In this document: piece after piece, positions 18,653 through 27,640 of the stretch
How positions within the stretch are numbered: position 1 is the stretch's first letter
Layout of the letters: every line of letters begins with the position of its first letter
Source of the DNA: Novosphingobium barchaimii LL02
GTDB lineage: Bacteria > Pseudomonadota > Alphaproteobacteria > Sphingomonadales > Sphingomonadaceae
Assembly (NCBI RefSeq): GCF_001046635.1
Contig: NZ_KQ130453.1
Span: forward strand, 253,001 to 317,000
Direction of reading: 5' to 3'
Length of the DNA: 64,000 nt
Notes under the pieces: model-generated
Told to the model about the DNA's origin: nothing
What the model saw: the letters and a program-made list of their open reading frames with translations, nothing else
Databases searched by the model: none
Program-made: the position numbers and the translations under genes

Positions 18653-18910
18653 AGGATCTCTCCCCCTTGTTTAATGACAAGGTAAACAAACCATCAAATA
18701 AGAAATTGACTTTAATTTTGGCGAACAAAGACATCTGTCGGTATTGAATGTCAATAATTTTCGATCTTGCTTGACGTTTGGTTTGAAATTTCGTTCTATT
18801 CGTATCGCCGCCACGGCACGCGATAGCGGTGGCCGTGGCGGCGTCGCCAAAACCATAACAGATTGTTTCCGCGAGGATCTGACCGGGCCGGCCGGTCGAG
18901 GGAGGATGTC
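18653..18910. promoter_or_regulatory. AT-rich divergent promoter region of the protease and oxidase operons
   Basis: This 258-bp stretch is clearly richer in A and T than its surroundings. For the plus-strand operon TTGACG (18771-18776) and TCTATT (18795-18800), 18 bases apart, form a plausible promoter, leaving about 105 bases of leader before 18911. For the minus-strand operon a perfect TTGACA lies at 18754-18749, with only a poor -10 behind it. Shared control of both operons is the natural reading, but it is inference. Confidence 0.5.
18665..18682. promoter_or_regulatory. Inverted repeat next to the patatin ribosome binding site
   Basis: CCTTGT (18665-18670) and ACAAGG (18677-18682) form a perfect 6-bp inverted repeat with a six-base spacer. 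It lies 13-30 bases upstream of the patatin ATG and adjoins its ribosome binding site. It could be a repressor operator or a leader hairpin that hides the start. Confidence 0.4.
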
Positions 18911-21364
18911 ATGGCGGTTGGGAAAGGCATTTTGGCGGGGCTCGCGCTCCTCGCGCTGGGCGGCTGCAATGGTGCCAGCGGCAAAAAGGACGAGGCTGTC
19001 CAGGCCGGCCTGTCTGACGATCACTTTGTCCAGGCGGGTGAGGATTATTTCAGGGACATGGATAACGGCGTGCGGCTGACCCCTGCCGAAGCGCGCGGCC
19101 GCAACATGTGGCTCGTCTGGAGCGGGGGCAACGACCGATTCTGGGACGGGATGACGAAGCCGACACTAGGCGGCTTCGACCTGCTCAAGATCGTGGCGCC
19201 CGATCCACGTTCGCCCAACCGCCGGGGCAACCGCTGGTATCAGCTCGGATTGGTGAACGAACCCTGCTTCAAGGCCCCGGCGAAAGTCGACAGCTATGGC
19301 CTGTGGCGCGATGAGCGCGACCCGGCCTGCCCGCCCGATCCTTTCGCCGATGCCGCGCGTTATCCGGGTGTGGCCATAGGCGCGCGGGGCAAGACCGTGC
19401 CGGTGGGCTCCTATTACGGCGAGCCGAGCGGCATTCTTGGTCTGCGGCTGTTTCCCAACCCCGACTTCGACGAGAAGGCGAAAGCCCGGTGGAGCGCTGC
19501 GCGTTATTACGCCGATCCGCGCTATTACAACGATCCCAAGCTGGTCAGGCCATACCGCGTGGGCATGAGCTGCGGCTTCTGCCATGTCGGCCCGAGCCCG
19601 GTGCATCCACCCAGGGATCCCGAGAACCCGACGTTCGCCGATCTCAATTCCACTGTCGGCGCGCAGTACATGTGGGTGGACCGGCTGTTCTTCTGGAACC
19701 CGAACGAGCGCAACTACATGTACCAGCTGGTGAAAACCTATCGCCCCGGTGCGATGGATACTTCGCTGGTATCGACCGACAACATCAACAACCCCCGGAC
19801 GATGAACGCGGTCTACAGTCTGGGAGACAGGCTGACTGCCGCTCGCCAACTCGGCCATGAGGCGCTCAAGAGCGGTGAGCGGGATAACATGCAGTTCAAC
19901 ATGTTCACGAACAGCGCTGCGCTGACCCGCTACTTCGAGGCGCCGGATCAGGTCTGGACACCGCACGTCCTCAAGGACGGCTCGGATGCGGTGGGGGCGC
20001 TGGGGGCGCTGAACCGCGTATATCTCAATATCGGCCTCTACAGCGAGGAATGGCTGACTCATTTCAACCCGGTAGTCGGCGGTAAACCGATCACGCCGAT
20101 CCGCATCGCGGTTGCCCGTAAGAACTCCGCCTATTGGCGCGCGACGGAAAAGGGTACGCTCGACACCGCGCTGTTTTTCCTGAAGGCGGCGCGGCCGGAT
20201 CGACTGGCCGATGCGCCGGGAGGCGCGGCCCATCTTGGCACGCCAGAGGCGGTTGCGCACGGGCGCGACGTTTTTGCGGTTACCTGCGCGCGCTGCCATT
20301 CCAGCAAGCAGCCTCAGGCACCGGCGGGCGTCAGCCTCGCGGATAGTGCCGGGCCGGGCTACATGAGCCGCTTCAAGGCGTGGTGGAAATGGACGCAGGG
20401 ACCCGACTTCCAGCAGAAGATGAAGGCGCTGGCGGCGCGGCCCGACTTTGCGAACGGTAATTACTTCAGCACCGACGTGCGTATCCCGGTCACGTTGCTG
20501 CGCACGAACTTGTGCAGTCCGTTGGCGACCAATGCGTTGGCTGGCAACATCTGGGACAATTTCTCGTCGAGTTCGTACAAGGCGCTGCCCTCCGTTGGCC
20601 GCTCCAGCTACCGCGATCCCTTCACCGGGGCGGCGTTGGCCTATGCGATGCCGGCAGGCGGGCGGGGCTATACGCGGGTGCCGTCGCTGGTTTCGCTATG
20701 GTCCACGGCGCCGTTCCTGCTCAACAATTCGGTGGGGCCGTTCAACGGAGATCCTTCGGTGAGCGGTCGGATGGCTGTATTCGATGCGTCGATCAAGGCG
20801 ATGCTCTGGCCAGAGAAGCGGCCGCGGGACGAGGAGGTGCCCAATGCCGGCGGTGTCATCGACCGGACGACCACGCGCAGCTATCTGTTCGTGCCGTCCA
20901 GCCTCCTGCCCAAGCTGCCGGGCAAGCTCGACGACGAGGCGCAAAAGGCACTGGCGCAACTGACGAACAGCAACGGCGATATTGAGGTGGGGCCGATTCC
21001 CGCCGGGATGCCGGTGAACCTGCTTGCCTCGCTCCAGCCGCTGGCGGAAAGCCGGTCTCCGGCCGATATCACCCGGCACTACGGGCGGGTCCTTATCCTG
21101 CTTGCAAAGCTTAAGGCCGCAATCCTTTCTGTGCCGAAAGGGGCGGACGATGCGGCTTTGCGGGTTCATTTCTCCAACCTGCGCGGTAGTCTGATGGCGC
21201 TGAACAAGTGCCCTGACTTCGTCGTTAACCGGGGGCATTATTTCGGCACGGCAGCCTTCAACGACCAGGAGGGCCTTACCGCCGACGAGCGCGCTTTCGG
21301 CACTGAGCCGGTCTTGAGGGACGAGGACAAGCGGGCTTTGATCTCCTATCTGAAATCGCTTTAG
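18911..21364 (+). CDS. Diheme c-type cytochrome lipoprotein
   Basis: An 817-residue secreted protein. The ATG at 18911 follows GGAGG by five bases, and the N-terminus ends in lipobox LGGC (Cys19), so it should be anchored in the outer periplasm. Two haem c motifs are seen: CGFCH (221-225) and CARCH (459-463), 238 residues apart. Large diheme proteins with widely spaced CXXCH motifs include the MauG/cytochrome c peroxidase superfamily and the rubber oxygenase RoxA; size and layout resemble RoxA most, but I cannot show orthology. Likely role: oxidation or oxygenation of an organic substrate, or electron transfer for the GMC flavoprotein encoded 10 bases downstream. Confidence 0.82.
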   Translation: MAVGKGILAGLALLALGGCNGASGKKDEAVQAGLSDDHFVQAGEDYFRDMDNGVRLTPAEARGRNMWLVWSGGNDRFWDGMTKPTLGGFDLLKIVAPDPRSPNRRGNRWYQLGLVNEPCFKAPAKVDSYGLWRDERDPACPPDPFADAARYPGVAIGARGKTVPVGSYYGEPSGILGLRLFPNPDFDEKAKARWSAARYYADPRYYNDPKLVRPYRVGMSCGFCHVGPSPVHPPRDPENPTFADLNSTVGAQYMWVDRLFFWNPNERNYMYQLVKTYRPGAMDTSLVSTDNINNPRTMNAVYSLGDRLTAARQLGHEALKSGERDNMQFNMFTNSAALTRYFEAPDQVWTPHVLKDGSDAVGALGALNRVYLNIGLYSEEWLTHFNPVVGGKPITPIRIAVARKNSAYWRATEKGTLDTALFFLKAARPDRLADAPGGAAHLGTPEAVAHGRDVFAVTCARCHSSKQPQAPAGVSLADSAGPGYMSRFKAWWKWTQGPDFQQKMKALAARPDFANGNYFSTDVRIPVTLLRTNLCSPLATNALAGNIWDNFSSSSYKALPSVGRSSYRDPFTGAALAYAMPAGGRGYTRVPSLVSLWSTAPFLLNNSVGPFNGDPSVSGRMAVFDASIKAMLWPEKRPRDEEVPNAGGVIDRTTTRSYLFVPSSLLPKLPGKLDDEAQKALAQLTNSNGDIEVGPIPAGMPVNLLASLQPLAESRSPADITRHYGRVLILLAKLKAAILSVPKGADDAALRVHFSNLRGSLMALNKCPDFVVNRGHYFGTAAFNDQEGLTADERAFGTEPVLRDEDKRALISYLKSL

Positions 21365-21374
21365 GCCGCGCCTG

Positions 21375-23168
21375 GTGGAGGCCACTTACGATTATGTAGT
21401 GGTTGGGTCCGGCGCGGGCGGCGGCACGGTCGCGGCCCGGCTGGCGGAAGCGGGCATGCGTGTACTGGTCCTGGAGGCGGGACCCGATCCGGGGGGCGAG
21501 GCGAATTACGAGGTCCCCGCCTTCCATCCGCTGGCGAGCGAGGACCCGCAGTTCTCCTGGGCTCAGAAGGTCTCGCATTTTGAGGCTCCGCAAGAGGCAT
21601 GCCTCGACGAAAAGGCTGATGCGGATGGCAATGTCCTTTATCCGCGCGCGGGGGCACTGGGTGGATGCAGCGCGCACAACGCGATGATTTTCCTGCCGCC
21701 GCCCGATGAAGATTGGGACTGGCTGGCCCGCCAGACCGGCGATGAAGGCTGGTCCGCCGCCGCGATGCGGGGCCATCGCCGCAGCGTCGAACAATGCCGC
21801 CATCGCCCCATGTGGCGCCTTCTTGCCCTGCTGGGTATCGACTCGACCGGGCACGGCTGGCGCGGTTGGCTGCCGGTTGAAAAGGCATTGCCGCTGCGGG
21901 CGATTGTCGACGCCGGCATGATCCGCGCGATCTTCTTCGCCGCCCTTGTCGAACTGGGCCGGGGGAAGGGGCTGAGGGCCAAACTGCGCGCTGTCTGGCA
22001 GAACTGGGGTGATCCCAACGACATTCGCCGGGGCGGCAGCGAACAACTGTGCTACCTGCCGCTATCGACCGACCGCCATGCTCGAACCGGCGCTCGCGAA
22101 CGCCTGCATAGCGTTGCCGCGCGTCATCCCGAGCGTCTCGATATCCAGACCGACGCGCTGGCGACGCGGATCATTCTTGATGACAAAGGCAGGGCCTTGG
22201 GTGTGGATTGGACCAAGGGGCGCCATCTTTATCGTGCCTGCCCCCAACCATCCGAGGAGGAAGGCAGGATGATGACGGCCTACGCCTCGCGTGAGGTCAT
22301 CATTGCGGCGGGGGCGTTCGCAACGCCGCAACTGCTGATGCTTTCGGGCATCGGCGACCCCGAGCGGATGGCCGCGCATGGCATTGCCCCCCGGATCAGC
22401 TTGCCCGAGGTAGGACGCAACCTGCAGGATCGCTACGAGATATCCATCGTCAATCGCCTGGCCCGTCCCTGGAAGTCGATGCGGGGCGCGGACTTTTCAA
22501 TCGGCGACAGGCCCTACTGGCGCTGGCGGTACTGGCGCCTTGGCATGTACGTTTCAAACGGCGCCGCCCTCACGGCCCTGCGCCGCTCGTCGCGGGCACG
22601 GGGCCATGATCCCGACCTTGCGCTGATGGGTCTTATCGGCCGTTTCCGGGGCTATTACACCGGCTATGCGCAGGATACCTGGGCCGGCCGCGACGGCTTT
22701 TCATGGGCGGTACTCAAGGGACAGACGGGCAACCGGGCCGGGTCGGTCGATCTGGCCTCCGCCGACCCGCGCGATCCGCCCTTGGTCAGGTTTCGCAACT
22801 TCGCCGATCACGGAGATGCCGACCTAGATGCGCTGGTCGAAGGGCTGGAGATGGCGCGCGAATTGACTCGCCCGCTGGAGGATTGCGGCGCCATCGCCGA
22901 GGAGGAGGTCCCCGGCCGGCATGTCGAAGGCGGGGCCCTTCGGCAATGGGTGCGGACCCGCGCCTGGGGCCATCATGCCTGCGGCACGGCAGCCATCGGC
23001 CCGGTGCTGGACCCGCGCGGAAAGGTCCACGGCACCAACTGCCTGCGCGTGGTCGATGCCTCGATCTTCCCGCGCATACCGGGGCTGTTCCTGGTAGCTG
23101 CGATCTATCTCGCCGCGGAAAAGCTGGCTGCGGATATCCTTGCGGATGCCGGGCAGAGGAAAGGCTGA
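21375..23168 (+). CDS. GMC-family FAD oxidoreductase
   Basis: A 597-residue flavoprotein beginning at a GTG codon. The N-terminal ADP-binding fold has VVVGSGAGGGTVAARLAE, with the expected acidic residue in VLVLEAG. AGALGGCSAHNAMIF is the GMC signature around the flavin and VIIAAGAFATPQLLMLSGIG is the second signature. The C-terminal active-site His pair region is HHACGTAAIGPV, ending with RVVDASIFPRIPG. GMC enzymes oxidise alcohols or introduce double bonds. There is no signal peptide, so it is probably cytoplasmic or exported with a partner. It lies between the cytochrome gene (10 bases upstream) and the catalase-like gene (3 bases downstream), firmly in one operon. Confidence 0.92.
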   Translation: MEATYDYVVVGSGAGGGTVAARLAEAGMRVLVLEAGPDPGGEANYEVPAFHPLASEDPQFSWAQKVSHFEAPQEACLDEKADADGNVLYPRAGALGGCSAHNAMIFLPPPDEDWDWLARQTGDEGWSAAAMRGHRRSVEQCRHRPMWRLLALLGIDSTGHGWRGWLPVEKALPLRAIVDAGMIRAIFFAALVELGRGKGLRAKLRAVWQNWGDPNDIRRGGSEQLCYLPLSTDRHARTGARERLHSVAARHPERLDIQTDALATRIILDDKGRALGVDWTKGRHLYRACPQPSEEEGRMMTAYASREVIIAAGAFATPQLLMLSGIGDPERMAAHGIAPRISLPEVGRNLQDRYEISIVNRLARPWKSMRGADFSIGDRPYWRWRYWRLGMYVSNGAALTALRRSSRARGHDPDLALMGLIGRFRGYYTGYAQDTWAGRDGFSWAVLKGQTGNRAGSVDLASADPRDPPLVRFRNFADHGDADLDALVEGLEMARELTRPLEDCGAIAEEEVPGRHVEGGALRQWVRTRAWGHHACGTAAIGPVLDPRGKVHGTNCLRVVDASIFPRIPGLFLVAAIYLAAEKLAADILADAGQRKG

Positions 23169-23171
23169 ACG

Positions 23172-24344
23172 ATGCTCACGCCGCTTCACCGCTTGCTCGA
23201 AGCCGGGCTTCATGCCGAGCGGCGTATCGATCCGTTCGTCCGCCCGGCGTTGGATAAGGTGCTGCGCTGGCCGCTTACGCGCTTCTTCAACTGGACCATC
23301 AACCTCACCCGCAGCCGCGATGTGCCGCCGCTCGCCATGGAGCGCATCTGGCCGGACGAGGAACAGAGCCTGGACACGATGGTGGCGGAAATGCAGCGCC
23401 AGCTCGACATAGACTTCACGCCCGGCAATTATGAACGTGCCGGAAATACCAAGACGCACGGCCTCGTCCATGGCGAGCTGACCGTGCTCCCGAACCTGCC
23501 CGAACATTTGCGCTGTGGTATCTTCGCCGCCGAGCGGAGCTATCCCGCATGGGTCCGCTTTTCCAACCCCGGCCCGCATGTCGAGCCTGACATCGACGAC
23601 GTCGGTTTCGGCAGCATCGGCATTAAGCTGATGGACGTGCCCGGGCCTAAACTGATGGACGACGAACGGCACACGCAGGATTTTACCGCCGTTACCACCA
23701 TTACCTTCGTCACGCCGACATCGCGGGAGAACGCATTTCTTCAGTACTGGAGCAGGCGGCACCTCCCCATCTGGTATTTCCTGAACCCGAAGCGCACGCA
23801 TATCCGAGATTTCCTGATGCAGGCGCTGTGGAACCGCACGCTCGCCAATCCGCTGGCGAACGAATACTTTAGTTGTGTACCTTATCTGCTGGGCCCGGGG
23901 CAGGCGATGCAGTACAGTTTTCACCCGCTGACGCCGGTGTCGACGCATATCCCCCGTCTGCCATTGCGCCCGCCCGACAACTACATTCGCGACAATCTGG
24001 CCGAAAGTCTGCGTGCTGGCGAAGCCCGTTTCGAGATGCGCGTCATCCTGCAGAACGATCCGTTCCTGATGCCGATCGAGCAGAACGGCGTGCTGTGGGA
24101 CCCGCGCCGCTCACCGCGTATTCCCGTAGCGACGCTCACTATTCCAAAGCAGGAATTCCAGTCGCCAGAGCAATTCGCTTTTGCGCGCCGCTTGACCATC
24201 AACCCGTGGCACTGCCTCGCCGATCATCGCCCGCTGGGAAACCAGAACCGCGCCCGCAAACGCATGTACTACGAGATGTCGCGCTATCGGCACGCCAGGA
24301 ACGGCGAAACCCACGTAGAGCCGACCGGGGCGGAGAGGTTCTAG
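23172..24344 (+). CDS. Catalase-related haem protein
   Basis: A 390-residue member of the catalase superfamily but shorter than true catalases (about 480 or more). Catalase-like elements include THGLVHGEL (distal His region), YPAWVRFSNPG, DERHTQDF and near the C-terminus HCLADHRPLGNQNRARKRMYYEMSRYRH, where a Tyr would be the proximal haem ligand. Short catalase-related proteins in corals and cyanobacteria act on fatty-acid hydroperoxides rather than hydrogen peroxide. With a patatin lipase and oxidoreductases next door, a lipid-peroxide role is attractive, though unproven. It starts three bases after the GMC stop and ends 13 bases from the convergent DyP gene. Confidence 0.85.
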   Translation: MLTPLHRLLEAGLHAERRIDPFVRPALDKVLRWPLTRFFNWTINLTRSRDVPPLAMERIWPDEEQSLDTMVAEMQRQLDIDFTPGNYERAGNTKTHGLVHGELTVLPNLPEHLRCGIFAAERSYPAWVRFSNPGPHVEPDIDDVGFGSIGIKLMDVPGPKLMDDERHTQDFTAVTTITFVTPTSRENAFLQYWSRRHLPIWYFLNPKRTHIRDFLMQALWNRTLANPLANEYFSCVPYLLGPGQAMQYSFHPLTPVSTHIPRLPLRPPDNYIRDNLAESLRAGEARFEMRVILQNDPFLMPIEQNGVLWDPRRSPRIPVATLTIPKQEFQSPEQFAFARRLTINPWHCLADHRPLGNQNRARKRMYYEMSRYRHARNGETHVEPTGAERF

Positions 24345-24357
24345 CCGCTTTCGCTCC

Positions 24358-25782
24358 TTAGTCTGCAAGTATGGCGGCAAGCCCCTTCAACCCCGGAAGG
24401 AAGAAATACGCCCCGCCCTTGACCGTGACGAACCGGGGCAAGCCGCCGATCAGGCGCGGGCATCCTTGCCTGTCCACATGGCTGAAAGCATCTGTCGCCA
24501 TGCCACCGTTGACCGGTTTTCGGTGGCCGAGCAGGGGGTCGGATTCCCCGCTCAACCCCGCGAAATTGTGGCTGGAAATCCATGCGCCCTGCACGAATTC
24601 GAATTGCCGCGCGAGGTTGGCGTTGAGACAGATGAAGTGGATGCCGCTTGGTTCCAGGGGTGCATCTTCACCTGCCGCCATAGCCTCGCCGGGCGACATT
24701 GCGGGGCCGTAGGACCGCCCCCGCCGCACGATGCGGTGAAAGCGAGCGGCGGCGACGGCATCGTGGATCGCGGTTCCCTTGAGGCCGGCCGACGACAGCA
24801 GATCGCGAAAGAAGCCGCGCCGGCCCTGAGGATCGTCGCTGCTGCGTGGGTTCGCGCGGCGGACGTGCGCGCCGATGGGGCAGGCGATGCCGTCGGGATC
24901 TGCGGCGAAGGTGAAGCTGTTGTCGCGGTCCTGCGTTCCTTCGACCGGCGTTTCAGGCAGGCCGTCCAGCGGCGCGCCATCCATCGTGCGCCCGACCATG
25001 CGCTCCGCCAGAACGCCCGCCCCGTCAGGGCCGGCGGCCTGTGCCAGCCACTGCCAGAACCCGCGAACGTCCTGTTCGAGTTGGCGATAGACGAGGTAGC
25101 TGCCGTTGCGGCCTATCCCCTTTGCGGTGTGGTCGGCGACAAAACCATATTCGTTGGGATAGCCGAGCAATACCTCCCCCATGGCAAGGCGATTGCGGTA
25201 GATCCTGTCACGCACCCCTCCGGGGTGCAGCGTGCCCTCCCAGTCCAGTGCGGGCTGCGATACCCCATCGGCGAAACCGAAAGGCTCGTGGCCGACACGG
25301 GTATTGCTGCGATTGAGGGCGAGCAAAGTGCAGCCGGCAGCGGGTAGGGCGCTTACGATCTGCGTTTCCAGTGCCTCGATCGCCTCTTCGGTGGATAGCA
25401 GGATCAGCAGGACGTGGGGCTCTTTTTCACCCGCGCCCCAGTCCCAGTACTGCGGCGCGTTTTCTCCTGCGTCACCCAGACGGTGCGAGCGGCGTTCGTC
25501 TCCGGCCATGCCGTCCAGAAATTCCGGGGCGAAACCGGGGACGGAGTCCGGTGCGAAGCCCAGCGTGCGCAGACCCGCTGCGGTGAATGCGATCTGATCG
25601 ACACGCGAAACCCGGTGCGATCTTGCATTTGCCAGAGATGTCACGGTCAGGCCCCGCAGCCATGCGCGCGCAGCGGCGGGGTTGATTACGCGCAGCAGCA
25701 GGTAACGTGCCGCCCGCAGCGAACCGAAGCCGCGATCGACGATGGCCTGGATGTCGCCGCTTTCGGCGGCGGCGGCGCTCAT
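24358..25782 (-). CDS. DyP-type haem peroxidase
   Basis: A 474-residue dye-decolourising peroxidase. The signature GFADG is at 169-173 (distal Asp172), and the proximal haem ligand is His306 in CPIGAHVRRANPR. The C-terminal block EFVQGAWISSHNF is also typical of the longer DyP classes. No signal peptide, Tat motif or encapsulin-targeting tail was recognised, so it is probably cytoplasmic. It uses hydrogen or organic peroxides to oxidise a wide range of substrates. Its ATG overlaps the stop of the upstream membrane-protein gene by four bases, so it is translationally coupled and last in its operon. Confidence 0.92.
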   Translation of the reverse strand: MSAAAAESGDIQAIVDRGFGSLRAARYLLLRVINPAAARAWLRGLTVTSLANARSHRVSRVDQIAFTAAGLRTLGFAPDSVPGFAPEFLDGMAGDERRSHRLGDAGENAPQYWDWGAGEKEPHVLLILLSTEEAIEALETQIVSALPAAGCTLLALNRSNTRVGHEPFGFADGVSQPALDWEGTLHPGGVRDRIYRNRLAMGEVLLGYPNEYGFVADHTAKGIGRNGSYLVYRQLEQDVRGFWQWLAQAAGPDGAGVLAERMVGRTMDGAPLDGLPETPVEGTQDRDNSFTFAADPDGIACPIGAHVRRANPRSSDDPQGRRGFFRDLLSSAGLKGTAIHDAVAAARFHRIVRRGRSYGPAMSPGEAMAAGEDAPLEPSGIHFICLNANLARQFEFVQGAWISSHNFAGLSGESDPLLGHRKPVNGGMATDAFSHVDRQGCPRLIGGLPRFVTVKGGAYFFLPGLKGLAAILAD

Positions 25783-27047
25783 ATCTCGGCGATCCAGCGG
25801 CGCAGGGCTGCCCCGGAAGGCGGGTTTTCGAAACCGCGTCTGATGCGGGTGTTGCGCGCCATGTCGTATGTACTGAGGCCGGGCATCGCCTTGTACCAGA
25901 CCTGCGTGGGTATCTGGTGGTGGAACAAGTAGCGCTTGAAATCCTGCTCATGCCGGGCGCCGTCCAGGATCAGCCAGCGCGTGCGCGGATAGCCAAGCCC
26001 GTTGGAGAACGAAAGGTTCAGCCCGAAAGCGACCTTATTGATGAAATCGTCGTTATAGGCCTCGCGGCTGCCGTCGTAGTTGCTGGCGAAGAGCACCCGT
26101 CGTCCTTCGTCGAGGAAAGTCCACGAGGCGAAATGGATCGTGTTCACGCGCGCCAGGCGCCCCTTGCCGAAGATGTGCCGCGCGCCCCAGTCGATGACCC
26201 ATAGAATGGCGATGGTCAGCCAGCGCCGGAACAGGCCCGGTTTGAGCGATCCGATGGCGCTGTACTGGTTGGTGATGTCGTGGTCTTCCAGCGCCGATAG
26301 AGTGCGGTTGCGCTCCCTTGACGGCGTGGGCGCAATCACCGGATCGCGGGTTTCGCGCCAGCGCAGGAGGATCGCCAGAAACGGAAGTGACGGCAGCAGC
26401 AGGGGAGCAAGAGCAATCGCTGCGACGGGGAGCAGCAGGAAGTGAGCGGTCTCGCCGATGCGCCAGGCTACCGGCGGCGCAGCAACCGGGTTGAGCGTCA
26501 CGGCCGCGCCCGCCGCGCGCAGGATGGGCATCAATTGTTCTGGCGAGGCGCGGGGATGGGCCAGCCTTGCCGTGCGTAGCACGTCGTGGAGCGCGGCCTC
26601 CTCGCGCACCTGCGCCGCGCTTCTGCCCCGCCAGTTGACGTAAGTGGCGGCGGAGCGGATGCGATGGGCGTGCAACCATCGCAGCAGGTCGGTGTCATCG
26701 CGGAAATCAGCGCAATGGCCGAAAATCCGCCGCAGTCCGGGCGCCGCGATTGCCACGAGATCGGCGATCAAGCCATCCGGCGTACCGTCGAAGTCGGCGA
26801 TGAAAGCCAGCCTTGTCGGCTCGTGGACGGGAAGGGTGGGGGCGATCAGCCGGTCGGGTAGCGACGGGTCCTCCAGCACGATGAAACGCGCTACGTGCAG
26901 CGAGGCGATCCGGCCGAACGGGACCAGCGGATTGACGGGGTCAGCCTGACCCGGCGCGGCGTTCATGGTTGCAAGCAGCGCGGAAAGTTCGGGCATGACG
27001 CCGTGTCGCAGCACACCGGCCACGAACAGCTGACCCTGCCCCATCAC
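25779..27047 (-). CDS. Membrane protein with duplicated alpha/beta domain, unknown function
   Basis: A 422-residue protein I do not recognise by name. It seems to contain two copies of one fold. HVARFIVLED (51-60) with AFIADFDGTPDGLIADLV (81-98) parallels IHFASWTFLDEG (304-315) with VLFASNYDGSREAYNDDF (318-335). The copies flank a hydrophobic segment (201-228) and a weaker one (277-287), so the protein is probably membrane-anchored with both copies on the same face or one on each. The pattern recalls the ferredoxin-like fold of the DyP/chlorite dismutase superfamily, without recognisable haem ligands. Four-base overlaps tie it to the genes on both sides. Confidence 0.72.
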   Translation of the reverse strand: MMGQGQLFVAGVLRHGVMPELSALLATMNAAPGQADPVNPLVPFGRIASLHVARFIVLEDPSLPDRLIAPTLPVHEPTRLAFIADFDGTPDGLIADLVAIAAPGLRRIFGHCADFRDDTDLLRWLHAHRIRSAATYVNWRGRSAAQVREEAALHDVLRTARLAHPRASPEQLMPILRAAGAAVTLNPVAAPPVAWRIGETAHFLLLPVAAIALAPLLLPSLPFLAILLRWRETRDPVIAPTPSRERNRTLSALEDHDITNQYSAIGSLKPGLFRRWLTIAILWVIDWGARHIFGKGRLARVNTIHFASWTFLDEGRRVLFASNYDGSREAYNDDFINKVAFGLNLSFSNGLGYPRTRWLILDGARHEQDFKRYLFHHQIPTQVWYKAMPGLSTYDMARNTRIRRGFENPPSGAALRRWIAEI

Positions 27048-27490
27048 TGCTGGCTGCCGAACTCCAGGGCGAAATCTATCAGCCGCCTTTCGCCCCAGTA
27101 CACCTTGCCGAGGTAGATCCCGGGTTCGATCATGCGAATTTCATCGCGCACCCGCGAGGCCAGGAGTGAGGTGTCCGAATAGTCGAGGACGATGCACTCC
27201 TTGGTGTCCAGCCAGCTTTCCCCCTTGTAGACCTTGGCGACTATGGCCTTCAGTCCCAGCGGCAGGATATGGTTGCGCAGGAAGCCGTGCCTGGCGTCGA
27301 ATACTTTGCCCTGCCAGGCGAAGAAGTTGATGATCGCTGCGATCTCGTCGGAAAAGCTGGTTCCCGGGGCGATGATCGCGGTGCCCTTGGCTTCTCCATC
27401 GGGGATCGGTCCTGCCTCATGGGACGAGAACAGCGCATCCAGATCTGCCTGCGACATCTTGAGCCACTGCGAAACGACGGTCCCTGTCAT
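27044..27490 (-). CDS. Small soluble protein of unknown function in the DyP operon
   Basis: A 148-residue protein starting at ATG 27490 behind GGGAGGG; a start at 27508 would add six residues. No signal peptide or membrane segment is seen. The C-terminal half has a regular sequence (YKGESWLDTKECIVLDYSD, then EIRMIEPGIYLGKVYWG and RLIDFALEF) that looks like a small beta-rich ligand-binding fold. I cannot name the family. It is the first gene of the operon with the duplicated membrane protein and the DyP peroxidase, overlapping the former by four bases. Confidence 0.65.
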   Translation of the reverse strand: MTGTVVSQWLKMSQADLDALFSSHEAGPIPDGEAKGTAIIAPGTSFSDEIAAIINFFAWQGKVFDARHGFLRNHILPLGLKAIVAKVYKGESWLDTKECIVLDYSDTSLLASRVRDEIRMIEPGIYLGKVYWGERRLIDFALEFGSQQ

Positions 27491-27640
27491 AGTGCCCTCC
27501 CGGTCCATGCGCCGTTTGAATCGACTCGCCGGACAGTTGCCGGAAAGATCTATTGTGCGGCTATATTAGGAGGATTGTCACACCATAAGAGAAACAAGAC
27601 AACACTATTGATGCGTGCCCCTGTTTTTGCGCCAGCCGCG

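Noticed and set aside
24358-25782. Encapsulin cargo system around the DyP peroxidase
   Set aside because: No encapsulin shell gene is nearby and the C-terminus (GLKGLAAILAD) does not match the usual cargo-loading peptide well enough.
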